Source: Chlorokybus atmophyticus
Taxonomy: Eukaryota; Streptophyta; Chlorokybophyceae; Chlorokybales; Chlorokybaceae
DNA length: 64,000 nucleotides
Assembly: GCA_009103225.1 (NCBI GenBank)
Contig: RHPI01003642.1
Coordinates: 1,107,099-1,171,098, forward strand
Reading direction: 5' to 3'
In this document: piece by piece, positions 53,343 through 64,000 of the stretch
Position numbering within the stretch: the stretch's first letter is position 1
How the letters are laid out: each line of letters begins with the position of its first letter
Translations under genes and position numbers: made by a program
Notes under the pieces: model-generated
Database searches by the model: none
What the model was told of the DNA's origin: nothing
The model's input: only the letters and a program-made list of their open reading frames with translations

Positions 53343-56300
53343 ATGGCACAGGCTACATCCCTCGTGCTCCCCCGCCTCCTCCTTGTCCTCCTCCTGGGCG
53401 TGGTCGCCTCTACCACAGCAGCTGAGGACCAGAGCTCCAGCCGCCCTTCCTCAACGTACCTCGTGGGCGCCGCCTCCGCCGACATCACAGGCCCCGCCGC
53501 CGATGTCAACATGATGGGGTGAGCGACAGCGTGTGTGCTGCGTTAATTCCAGCTGTTGTTGTTGTTCGTAGCATGCGCAAAGCTTGTTAGTGCATGCGAT
53601 AGGTGATGTCAATAGTAGACACACGTAGGCGTTCTAAGTACACGCATGGTCATGTGCATGAATTTGTTACCCAACGCCTTAGAAGCAGATGGTACCAGCA
53701 TGCTGTTATTGGGTGACTTGGCGCATGTCGTAATCTGTTGATGCTGAAGGCTCTATCATAGTTTACCTTGCGGTTAAACACTGAGATTGCTTCAAACACG
53801 TACAAGTACCGTGCCTCAAGGCAGCATGCAATGCTGTCTTGGATGCACGAAACACCATCTTCTGTAAATCGTATACTTAAAAATCCAACGTTACCTTGTA
53901 GTTACCGTATTAACGTCGCCAGGTATGCGCGCCCGACTCAGATCGTGTCCGGTCTACATTTCCGTCTCCGCGCTCGCGCATTTATCATCGCCGACTCCGC
54001 CAACACCTCCTCTCGCTTCGCATTCGTGTCTATTGATGCATGCATGGCTTCACAGCTTGTCACACTGCAGGTGAGTATTAGTCAACTCTTGCTTGTGCTT
54101 GCAACATGCTTACACCCAAGCGACTACAGGTACTTGAGAAGTTGAAGGAAATGTTTGGCGACCTGTACACTGCCGAGAATGTCGCCATTAGCGGAATACA
54201 CACACATGCAGGTGAGGTACTGCACTACGATTGTGCCCATGCGTGTGCGCGACCATGCGTGTGACCGTGCATCCGTGTATAACATGTGTGCACATGTGTA
54301 CAACCATGCTTGTATGTGAGACATGTCACGGTTGTTCACAGGTCCTGGAGGCTATCTGCAGTACGTGTTGTACGATATAACGTCTCTTGGCTTTGTGCGT
54401 GAGAGCTTCGATCCATTGGTTGCTGGGATTGTGCGTGCGATATCCGACGCACACGCGCGCATGAGGCCTGCGAGGCTTCAGCTGAATGCGGGAGAAGTCC
54501 TTGACGCCAACATCAACCGAAGCCCAACAGCGTATGCAAACAACCCTCCCAAGGAGCGAGATAGATACCGCCACAATGTGGACAAACAGATGGTTCTACT
54601 GAAGCTCGTTGAGGCCAGCGGTGGCAAAGGGATCGGGTTGATGAATTGGTTTGCTGTTCATTGCACGAGCATGAACAACACCAACTCGCTTATCAGCGGG
54701 GATAACAAGGGCGCCGCCTCGATGATGATGGAGGAGTGGGCGGCGGGTGAGGGCAACATTGGCGGCGAGCACCCTTTTGTGTCTGCTTTTGCGCAAAGCA
54801 ATGTCGGGGACACCTCGCCCAACGTCGCCGGCGCCTTCTGCCTCGACTCCGGCCTGCCATGCGAAGAAACCCACTCCACTTGCCACGGTGAGTGCACAAC
54901 AACACCTTGTCATCACCTTGTTATCACTGACGCACCCGATGCATTGTGTAAGCATACCGTGATAGTGTGATACCACTATGCATGTGGCTGTGATGACAGC
55001 CCACATATGCTGGGTGGCTTTGCAGGTAAGAATGAGTATTGCCATGGGAGGGGTCCGGCCTGGCCCGATGACTTTGAGAGCACGCGCGTCATCGGCGAGA
55101 GGCAGTTCCTTGAAGCGAAGCGCCTCTACCAAACGGCCTCTGAGGCGGGGGCTGTTTTTGGCCCAGTCGGGTTCCGCCACACTTATGTGGACTTTGGAGA
55201 TGTGGAGGTTGAACCGAGGTTTGTGCATGGCAACGCAAGTGGATATAGCGAAGGCAATGCAGCTCGCACGTGCCCCCCAGCTATGGGCTACAGCTTTGCT
55301 GCCGGGACAACGGATGGGCCGGGTGCATTTGACTTCAAACAGGGCGATGTCCATGTAAAGACACCATAACGCTTGTTTGCAAACTGAGTGTGGTGAATGG
55401 GTGGTTTGTGACAACCTGCTTGCTTGGTTCAGGTGCGTGCGACCAAAGCAACGGGTTGTCACAACCGCACACCGATGATGCTGATGACGTGATGACGTGT
55501 GCAGGGCAATCCATTCTGGAACGTCGTGCGGTCCTTCATTAAAGCGCCATCGGCGGCGCAGGTGAAGTGCCACGCGCCGAAGCCCGTGCTGCTGGATACC
55601 GGCGAGCTGAACTTTCCCTACCCATGGCAGGCGTGTGCGTCGTGCAACAATGTTGTGAGTATGCACATGAATGCCCGTTGGACGCTCGCGTAACGCACGG
55701 CCTTTGTTGTTGGGTGTCTGTTCTTTGTGCAGCCTCGCATCCTGCCGCTGCAGATTCTGCGCGTCGGCCAACTCATCGTACTCTCCTGCCCCTCAGGTTG
55801 GTTTGTGAACACAACTTGACATTGGCAGTGTTGTGTGCACATGTCAAGCGGCGTACGTATATGTCTCTATGCTAACATACTTTGTGGTTGCACAGAACTT
55901 TCGACCATGGCCGGTCGGCGTTTGCGTGAGGCAGTGAAAGCAGAGCTAATCTCTGCTTCTGCTACTTTGCACGCATCCGGTGGATTTGGGAACGACACGA
56001 CCGTGGTCATAGCAGGCTTGACCAACACCTACTCCTCGTATGTTACGACATTCGAGGAATACGAAGTGCAACGATATGAGGTATGTGTACCTATGTCCGG
56101 TCAAACCTCACACTTCAAACACTGTTGGCCTGCCAGGCCATGCACACGCATGTACTTGCACTGTTGCACATGCGTATAAAGCCATGCGCGGGCACACAAA
56201 TACATAACTGCTTGTTCCTTGGCAGGGCGGTTCCACGCTGTACGGACCGCACACGCTGGCAGCATACATTCAGGAGTTTGTGCGCCTGGCTCGTGCGCTG

Positions 56301-57052
56301 GCGACCGACACACCGATCCTGCCTGGCCCGGATCCCCCGAGCCTCCTCAACAGGCAATTGGGGTTCCTCACGCCCGTTGTTGCGGACACCGTGCCGGCTG
56401 GCGCAGCTTTTGGAGACGTCACGCAGCAACCGAGCCAGCAGGAGTACCATCATAATCAAACGGTGAGAAGTGCAGAGCGTGAAAGCGAGAGAGTGCGGGA
56501 GTACTCAATATCTGTAATCAATGTGATAGCACACGAGTGTATGGTGCTGCAATCAGAACCAGATGTGGTTGGGGTGATGCTCTTCCGTCTTGTGCGATTT
56601 TTATGACATAGGTGGGAGTGCTTACTTGCTCCTATGGTAATTGTTTGCAGGTTCGTGTTGTGTTTCGGTCCGGATGTCCTCGCAATGATGTGCGCACAGA
56701 AGGGACCTTTTTGGCAATCGAGCGCTTGAGAGAGGGCATGAGCGTGCGGAGAGAAGCCAGACGCAGCTTCATCCGCAAAATGTCAACCAATAGCACTTCT
56801 GCTGGGGTTGCGTCCCACAGATTGTCTGAAGATGGATGGGAGACGGTGTACACAGACTCTGACTGGAGCACTCGGTTCATGTGGAGCCGGCCTAGCCGGC
56901 TGTCAATGGAGAGCTTTGCAACGATCACGTGGACAATCCCGCCCGATACACGGCCCGGCACATATCGCGTCACGCACTTTGGTGCGCACAAGCATCTGCT
57001 GGGTCACGTGCAGCAGTTTCAAGGAATTTCTGATGGCTTTCAAGTGGTGTAG
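53343..57052 (+). CDS. Neutral ceramidase
   Basis: Secreted or lumenal amidase that splits ceramide into sphingosine and fatty acid. Exons 53343-53518, 53923-54070, 54130-54211, 54342-54887, 55026-55354, 55505-55654, 55733-55796, 55896-56080, 56226-56462 and 56651-57052 total 2,319 nt, 772 residues, the usual family length. A signal peptide (LLLVLLLGVVAS core) is followed by YLVGAASADITGPAADVNMMGYA, the conserved N-terminus. The active-site segment NVGDTSPN carries the predicted nucleophile Ser ~294. HTHAGPGGY, NWFAVHCTSMNNTN, GYSFAAGTTDGPGAFDF and GELNFPYPWQ are also family hallmarks; histidines in HTHAGPGG and AVHCTS are expected zinc ligands. The C-terminal immunoglobulin-like domain (FRSGCPRNDVRTEGTF ...) is complete. 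The exact end of exon 5 (55354 or 55348) is open, and exon 6 may carry a short insertion after PYPWQ. The start lies only 102 bp after the assembly N. Confidence 0.93.
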
Positions 57053-59400
57053 ACAGGGGACATCTCCCCTGTTTTTTGCACAAGTGCCGGCTAGCTATGT
57101 GTAGCTGTCGCAATTCTGTTTGAGTTGGCCTGTAAGTATGGCTCTATGTGTACGTGGTTCATTATCTGTGTTGGGCAGGAGCACACGTGCAGTAGTACAG
57201 AAAATGCGAGAGGGGTATGCCCATTCAGACCACACCACGCATGCAACACTTTGCAGAACACACTCAACTCGTGCTATATACACGACCACCGGGCTACCTA
57301 CTCTACGCCTACACCTACATCTACGCCCCCTGTCAGTCATGCATGCACACGTTGCAATCTTGGTTACCTGCACCAGCGCCACCTGGTTAGCGGCCAATGT
57401 GCAGCAGCACCAGCGGTCACAACAGCAGCAGGACTTGGACCTCCCCTCCTCCCTTCCCTACACCCTCCCTCCTCCCGCCGTCTGGACGCTCTGCCGTCGC
57501 CCGCAACTGCGTCGCTGCAGCCAGCGTTAGGGTTTGCGCCCGTTGGCGCGCATGCAGTTCCATACACGGCATGCAGCACATTGCCGATTCGCATTGTTTG
57601 TACACTGCTGTCGCTGCGTTGCTGTATACATGATATGTGAAGTTGCTGTGCATGCAGCCTGCAGCACACTTGCTGCATTGGTTGGTCCACTGCTATTCGT
57701 GCAACCAACTGCACCAAGGACAAGCACACCTTTGCGACCCTGGTAACTTGGTCTGCATGCATGCATGCATGCATGATTAACATGGTGGGGTAGTTAGTTA
57801 GTCGGCGTAAAGTATATAGTTGTGCCCAATGGTGATCTGCGTGAGGTAGGTGTACAGGATATGCGAGGCAGTTGTAGGCATGCATTGTACACACAAGCGC
57901 ATAGCAAACAACATGCAAGCATGCTCATACACATCACCACTGGGCTATTACGCACTGCTTGTTTCTCCTTCACACGCTACAGCTGTGTGTAAAGTGTTGA
58001 TGCATAGGGTCTAGGCATTCCAATATGTCACATGCAAGGTAGTGCACACCGCAAGCTCAGCACAATCAGTCAGCCACGCCAGCAAATACAATTGCAATAG
58101 GCCGGGGCAACTAGGCAAGCTATGTGCGTGTGACTATATATATAAGGGGTATGGTGCGGTGGCAGCATGCATGGTGTGCTGACAATGCGAATGACATGCA
58201 TCAGCACAAGCATACACACGCTTTACACATTGACCACCGGGCTAGTTCTATTGCTGCTTGCTACACTACACCAATGCTAGCCCGCCCAGTTACATACAAG
58301 CATGCATTCAGTTAGTATTTGCCCACATGGGCGTTGCTATGTGCAATGCAGGGCGGGTAGGCGAAGCAGGGCAAGGCAAACGGTCGCAAGCAGTCAAAGC
58401 GACCTGAACAAGAAGGCCAGCTTCAGGAGCGATGTCTTCCTTCAGCAGGGACAGTAGCAACGCAGCAGCAGCAGGGCACAGCAGCAGCAGCAGCAAGGCA
58501 GGGCGTGGCGTGGCGGGAATGCTGGTGCTGTGCAGTGCTGTGACATGTGAGCGGCCAGCAGCGCCGCCACCGTAGTGATAGGGTTAGACGCAGCAAAACG
58601 GCTCCAGTCTTTCTGCACAAAAGTCTCGCGCAGGCTGTTAGTGAACGGACATTTTCATGACTCTCATTACCTACTCACAACGCAACAGAATCTGCACCAG
58701 CAAGTGTCCCTAAGCAGTCAGTACTCAGCACTCAGTCACACTCAGCACTCCGTCACACTCAGTCACACTCAGCTCTCAACCCCAACATGTATGAGTCATA
58801 TTGCAGATATGCGATATGTGCATGCACCAACGAGCAACAACAGTAACACTCGAGCCAACAAGCAAGGCAACACAATCACATTACCCCGGCGCCATCACAC
58901 TACTCTATGCTAAGTGACCTATGTGCAATGCCGTTGGTGAAGCAAGCAGTAGCAGCAGCAGCAAATACCGGCCAAGCAACGAACGAACGAACGAACGAAT
59001 TTGAGTGCACGAGTGCGGTAACAGTTAGCGCTCTAGTTGATGCATGTGGGTGTTGAACATGTTGAATATGTGTGAAGCATACATGCCATGTGTCGAGTGT
59101 CTTAGATCTTTATACACCATGTGGATATCAGGCTAGGCCTGCAATCATCTTTGCAACAGCTTATCCAAATGTTTTTTTTCTTTTTTTGTTAGGAGTGCAT
59201 GTATATTTTTTTTTTCATGTCTATGGCTATGCCTAAGCTCACACATCACAGCAACAACGTCCAGCATAGGGCCACGCAACAGCGCACTAGCACGCTAGCA
59301 CGCGCATGCAACTACATGTGCCCTGCAGCCTGAGAGGACCGCATCCTCCTCTGCCGTCGGGGGCACCGGCTGCAGCGGCGCCCATCCCGGCACAGCCGCC
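57053..59400. other. Intergenic region with simple repeats
   Basis: No recognised gene. It contains GCATGCATGCATGCAT (about 57756-57773), a block of CACTCAG-type repeats (58718-58772), (GAAC)n at 58979-58999, CAG runs near 58465-58500 and T-rich tracts near 59170-59215. The start holds the ceramidase 3' end. Confidence 0.5.
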
Positions 59401-60140
59401 ACAGCAGCTGCACCACGCTCGAGCAGCGCCAACCCCTGCGCCCCGCTGCAGGGCGCAGGCCACCCTCTGACGATACATGGCCACGAACCTGCTCAGACGG
59501 CCGAGGGTGAGGCCACGCGTGTAGACCGCCTGCCGGGCGCACTTCGCAGTCAGCGCGAACGTCCCCAGCGTCTCTACCGCCAGCGGTATGAACTCGTCCG
59601 CGGGCGGGTGGTCGGCGTACTTGCGCCGCTTCGCCTGCTCCGCCTCCTTCGCCGCCCCTCCCGGTCGCTGGCCTGGTGCGATGACGGTCACGTCCAACAA
59701 CCAACGCCGATCGCGCCCTGGCTCGGAGGAGACCAAGTCAACCGACGGCCGTGTGTCTCGCCAGGCCGTATGGGCATAAACCCTGTCTGCTCCCTACTGA
59801 CGACGTACCCAGCATCACGCAGGATCACGTATACCTCGTCGCGCAACGCGTCATGCGTCGCCGTTCGCCCTCTCCCCACTGGGCAGCGGAGGCGTGACGC
59901 CACACAAACAGCGCGCGACGGCCGCCAGAATGGGATGCGGTAGCCCCAAGCGTATGCGCAAGGCCGTCCTAAACACGTCCGCCGACAGTTGAAGCGCTGG
60001 GAAAAGCGGCATGGCCGTGAGCCACGCCCCTGCGCCCACTCCGGACGCTGACAGTCGGCGCGCCTTCCAGTCGGCGGAAGCGCCTTCCGCCAACACCGCA
60101 AGGACGAAATGCTTGGAACAACCTGCCTCCCTCATAGGCG
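59400..60140 (-). pseudogene. Frameshifted LINE-type retrotransposon remnant (C-terminal part)
   Basis: Three overlapping minus-strand frames carry consecutive pieces of the C-terminal region that follows reverse transcriptase in many LINE-like elements. About 60110-59895: GAGAWLTAMPLFPALQLS and FRTALRIRLGLP. About 59890-59742: a histidine-containing THDALRDEV and ILRDAGYVVSREQTG. About 59736-59450: WLLDVTVIAPG, then PLAVETLGTF, then VACALQRG. The frame changes near 59890 and again near 59740, so no protein can be made. No reverse-transcriptase core was found upstream in view. Identification rests on the AWLTA...P, RHNALRD-like and LDVTV...PLAVETLG pattern. Confidence 0.7.
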
Positions 60141-60987
60141 TACAACATCACAAAGCATTGCATTGACTGTGCGTATGACCCTGAGCGCACACAAGCCAAG
60201 ATGTATGCGTATTGCAATTCAACCAACAGTTCATACAAACGGGTATAAGAGATTGTATGCTGAATTAGTAGCATGCAAGATGTCAAGCACACAGTATCAT
60301 GCATAGCAGCCAGCACACAACACATGCAGTCCTCATGCTCACACCTTATACCAGTAACTTACCACCTTGCTGTTTTGTTTATTTGAGCCACTGCATGGAG
60401 AGCGCATTTGTATCAAGTGGCTGTGCGCACAAATCACACACAACCAACAGCCAGTTTGGAAACGGCATGCCCTTGCAGATCATGACATGCATTCCACTGT
60501 ATAGGCAACAACAATGCATGTGTACACGGGTACTACCATTTTAGTTACCAAACAGAAATGTAATCCAGGTCCAACTGCAGGTGGCAATACAGTAGCACAC
60601 TATTAACAGCTGCTACTATCAACAACTGCTATTGGAAGCAGCGTTGCCAAGCCAAAACCAACACAGTCTGGTCTTTGGTGCTGCAACATGTACAGAGTAT
60701 AACAGCACTAGGACACAGCTACCGCTGACGCTTTCGCAATAAGGGGTGGCAGGTCGCAGCCAACTCTTCGGCAAGCCTAAGGCTTGATCACTTCGGTTGA
60801 TTCTTTGGCTGCGGCAGCAGTGAGAAAAAGTGGGGAGAGAACTCTGCTGCGATTAACTATTCCCTACAAGTGGAATGGCTTGCACAGCTTCGGCAAATAC
60901 AGACTAATTGTTCTGGCGCCATTCCTAAATTCAATATAAACTGTCTTAGGGTAAGCAGCTGCTCGCTGCTGTAGGGGTCACTCGCTC
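60141..60987. other. Intergenic stretch
   Basis: No gene or repeat recognised. It contains the 3' end of the gene at 60988-62097. Confidence 0.45.
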
Positions 60988-62097
60988 TCAGCAAGTGTTC
61001 TGCAGAGGGCGCGCAATGACTTTTTGTGCAACTTCCATCATCCAGCGCCGCATGTTCAACAGCTCCAGGTAGATGGAGCTCATGTTGGCCTCACAGTCGC
61101 TGCGCAATCTTTTGACATCAGCGCTGATCTCCTCTGTTTGCCGCCGAAGGGCAGCTACTTCTTCATACGCGTCCCCCTGTTGAGTAACCACCGACAAGGG
61201 AACGCCTGCAGAGACATGAGGAAGGGGAGGTGTTGTGGGCAAGCTTCCAATGGGGAGCGGGGTGCCGGGGGAGCTTGGGGAAGCAGCATGAGGGGGGGAC
61301 ATGGAAGGACTGCTGGCTGCATTCTGAGCCATTTCGTTGCGTGCATTCAGGTTATTGCGGGCGCGTTTGCTGATGTCAGTATCCTCGGCCGCCTCATAAC
61401 ACAGCGTGTACTTCTGAATGGTCTTGCGGAGGTCGTATGGCCCGTTGAAGACTTTGGCCTTAGACGAATACCCATTCTCAGAGCCGATTGACAGCGTGAG
61501 CTGACCCTTATCAGCCTCTGCCAGCTCAGCCTCTACATTGGGGGGAAGCTTGAGCAAGGAGAAATAGTTGGAGGCGCGCAGAGCCTGGTGCAGCGCGCGG
61601 AAAAAAGGAGTCGCTCGGAGCTTCTGCTTTTGTGCCATGGCGTTATATACAATTGGGAGCAGAATCAAGCGCAGATGACCCTGAGGGGTATTCTCTTCGC
61701 CCAGGGCCTGCCGCACAAGCACCTTCACTTCATGTGGCGACTCAAATGCCCACTGCCAGTAGAGAAAACCAGACCGTTTCGACTCCAGCCAAGTGTCATC
61801 CGGGCCGCCCACCCGCTTGGTACCAGAGTGTGCATTGAGAACCTTGTCGGAGGGCAAGACTACGAGCCGATGCTTGAGGCTGGACAGTTTCCTGCTGTAG
61901 TTGGCTTCGAATACGCTCTTCATGTAGATGAGCGGCAGCAGAACATCGCCAGTGTCCTCGTCCTCCAACAGCAAGTAATTCTCGCCCTCCGCAGCCGGCA
62001 GCCATAGTGTCCTCACACTCCGCAGCTGCACAGGCGGCGTTGCGGCATTTGCACCCAGCTTGCTGCTCCCCGACAAGCGGGCTGTGACATGCGGCAT
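60988..62097 (-). CDS. Conserved-looking 369-residue protein of unknown function
   Basis: A single uninterrupted minus-strand frame of 369 residues from an ATG at 62097, exceptional here because nearly all neighbours are split by introns. Residues 1-250 look like a folded domain: mixed hydrophobic strands and helices, WLPAAEGENYLLLEDE near the start, then WQWAFESPHEVKVLVRQALGEE. Residues ~255-300 are a Ser/Pro-rich linker (SPSMSPPHAASPSSPGTPLP). Residues ~305-362 form a heptad-like coiled coil (EEVAALRRQTEEI ... ELLNMRRWMMEVAQKV). No signal peptide, membrane segment or known motif is visible. It could be a host gene or an intronless protein of a mobile element. The nearby LINE remnant gives weak support to the latter, but no terminal repeats were found. 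Confidence 0.6.
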   Translation of the reverse strand: MPHVTARLSGSSKLGANAATPPVQLRSVRTLWLPAAEGENYLLLEDEDTGDVLLPLIYMKSVFEANYSRKLSSLKHRLVVLPSDKVLNAHSGTKRVGGPDDTWLESKRSGFLYWQWAFESPHEVKVLVRQALGEENTPQGHLRLILLPIVYNAMAQKQKLRATPFFRALHQALRASNYFSLLKLPPNVEAELAEADKGQLTLSIGSENGYSSKAKVFNGPYDLRKTIQKYTLCYEAAEDTDISKRARNNLNARNEMAQNAASSPSMSPPHAASPSSPGTPLPIGSLPTTPPLPHVSAGVPLSVVTQQGDAYEEVAALRRQTEEISADVKRLRSDCEANMSSIYLELLNMRRWMMEVAQKVIARPLQNTC

Positions 62098-64000
62098 TGC
62101 AACCGCAAAGGCTCTTCACACTGAAGGCAAACCATTTGACGTTAAAAACTGCTGATGGAAAGAAACATGCACAAGTATACTGTCCACAAGCAATGAGCCT
62201 TAAACAAGGCCTTCGGCACGGCCGACTTACTCAGCAAATTGATGGCCCTCTAGTACCGCCTTGCCGCCTGCACCCGCCGACCGCTCACTTGTCCCAACCT
62301 GAGGCCGAACAGCGGCGCGTCAATGAGCCTGACTCCTGTGCAGTGGCAGGAAGAACGAAGAAGAACCAAGGCTGCAAGCTAAGTGCAACTGAACTAGTAT
62401 TCGGTCAGCAAACGCGGGCGCCAACACCTACAACGCTAAGGTGTTCCTGCGCAGGTGCCCTGTCACCTTCCAGGCCGGTCACAGCCAAGAGCATTTGAAG
62501 GTCTTGCTGAGGAAACAAAGTGGACTGAACGATGCAAGCGCAAAGCAAACCGCGCAGCTAGCACCAGACACGCACGCTGGCCCTCTCAGGAGAAAACGGG
62601 CGGGGGTGAAGGAGAGGNGGGGGGGCTTCAACTTGACACCGGCAGACCACGACGCTAGGGTGTCACATACCTACTAATGCACCAACGACAGACCACACCC
62701 ACACCGACGACGACAGGCACAGCTACCATGCCATCATCCAGCCCAGGGGGTGGAAATGCCCCAAACCCTAGCCCCATAGCACCCCACGACGGGCGCAGCC
62801 CCACTGACCCAATCGCCGCAGTGCACAACGCCCTCAGCCTCACGGCTACTCAGCCCTACACATACCACACAGTGGCGGCGACGTCGCCAGCGGCGGCAGC
62901 GGCGGCGACGGCGGCGGCACCTCCCTCCTCGCCGGCGACGGCGGCGACAGGTCCCAAATGTTTCCCACGCAGCAACGCCTTGCGCGTGAAATGGCTTCCC
63001 GGATCGTACCACGCCGGCACCCTGCAAATTCGTGCAGCGTGCAGCAGGCAAGCCTAACGCACAATGGATGCTTATATTCAAGCCATAATCATTGACGGTC
63101 GGCCTGGTCCGTAGGTTACACCAGTGAAACACATCACATTGACAACACATGACATTGTCGTTGAGGCAGCGGGCCTTCAACTTCATCGGGCCGCGGCTTC
63201 AACAAATGCAATGACCCTTTTAACTGTTACTACCACAATCTGTTTAGGCAGGACACATCTCACAACTATATAGCCTAGTCAGAAAGTTGTCGCGCTTCAT
63301 TCTCACCCTGGTTATAAGCCGACTGTACAATGTACTACTAGCCGTGCTAGTCTAGCACTCATTGCAATCCGGGGTCCTGCGCTTATTGCCAACTTGCAAA
63401 GCCTGCTGGCGCGGCTTCCTGGCACGTCACTTACTTCTCGTAAAATTTACTCGGAGATTCCGCCATCGCAATGATGAAGGTTTCATTTATCAAGGTGCCA
63501 TCGGCCGAACAGTGAATGGGAGGCGTCACTTCCACGCCCGGACACGCTAAGGACTCTTCGTTGGCGAATGAGATGTTTGTCGTTTTGCTCCCACACAGCA
63601 CCACCAGCCTGCACTAGCCGACAAGACGCAAAGCCTGGACATCATGAAGCCCTTCAGGTGAAGATGCCTTTCTATCGGAAAGCATCTAGGAGGACTCAGA
63701 GCTACCCTCGCTATAAGAAACTGACCGCGACCGTCCCGCTGCAGGTACGGCGCGACGCATAAGGTCGATATCCAAGGTAGTGCAGCGGCATACGCAAGTT
63801 TGTCTTGCGGCCTGTCATGCCACAAGACGCGTGCTGCTGCCAAAACGGAAGGCGAGAAAATCTCATATTTGATTGCAAGCAGCACTCGGCGTAAGCGTTG
63901 ACCAGCACAAGGGTGTGAGCGTGGCGGGAGGAGCGGCGGTGGCGGTAGTGGCGGAAGAGGAGGCGGAGGTGCTGGACCGAGCGTTTTGCGTCGTCGTCAT
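62098..64000. other. Unassigned end of the window
   Basis: Open frames here (for example 62677-63057, Thr/Pro/Ala-rich, with GGC repeats) have no recognisable domain. An assembly N lies at 62618 in a poly-G run. The window ends in GC-rich repeats (GGC/GGA), which may begin another gene on either strand. Confidence 0.4.

Noticed and set aside
54596-55771. A 391-codon minus-strand frame opposite the ceramidase
   Set aside because: It is a shadow of the ceramidase exons; the plus strand carries the family motifs and consistent splice phases.
62677-63186. Overlapping Thr/Pro-rich and Arg-rich frames
   Set aside because: Both strands are open through GC-rich GGC repeats; no domain, start context or splice evidence favours either.

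Overview
The window is nuclear DNA from a eukaryote. Most genes are cut by many short GT-AG introns of about 80-150 bp, genes lie on both strands without operons, and mobile elements are frequent. A flagellated green alga (or close relative) is the best guess. Reasons: a land-plant-like mitochondrial rps14 fragment, a DCP2 whose core motif resembles plant DCP2, a telobox Myb protein, and a KATNIP homologue, which is typical of organisms with cilia. The species cannot be named from sequence alone. I assembled exons by hand from reading frame, splice consensus and phase. For most genes the summed exon length is a multiple of three and the family motifs run unbroken across the junctions.

Layout. 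0-7.4 kb: a cluster of universal stress protein (USP) genes, two apparently intact and convergent, and one that looks decayed. 8.3-10.9 kb: a telobox Myb protein. 11.0-12.7 kb: proteasome subunit alpha-7 (PSMA3/PAG1). 14.4-15.2 kb: a very acidic secretory protein. 15.9-18.8 kb: an organelle-type DEAD-box helicase. 19.5-21.2 kb: a SWIM plus RING ubiquitin ligase. 21.7-24.0 kb: mRNA-decapping enzyme DCP2, with what looks like a U12-type AT-AC intron. 24-27 kb: AT-rich and gene-poor. 27.2-35.0 kb: a 1,930-residue KATNIP protein. 36.0-40.1 kb: a kinase with three N-terminal PAS regions. 40.1-53.2 kb: a mobile-element district. It holds a complete pogo-like DNA transposon with terminal inverted repeats and TA flanks, two miniature LTR retroelements (TRIM-like) with perfect 5-bp target duplications, a broken CACTA/tnp2-like reading frame hit by two of these insertions, an orphan transposon end, and a mitochondrial DNA fragment ending at an assembly N. 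53.3-57.1 kb: a complete neutral ceramidase. 57-64 kb: a frameshifted LINE-type remnant, one intact 369-residue gene of unknown function, and sequence with nothing recognisable.

The genes are housekeeping and signalling functions (protein turnover, mRNA decay, RNA remodelling, sphingolipid breakdown, stress and PAS sensing, cilium) and form no single pathway. The most unusual items are: the two TRIM-like families, whose LTR-PBS junction reads as a split tRNA-type Pol III promoter; the nested pogo/TRIM insertions that interrupt one reading frame; the AT-AC intron in DCP2; and the frameshifted third USP.
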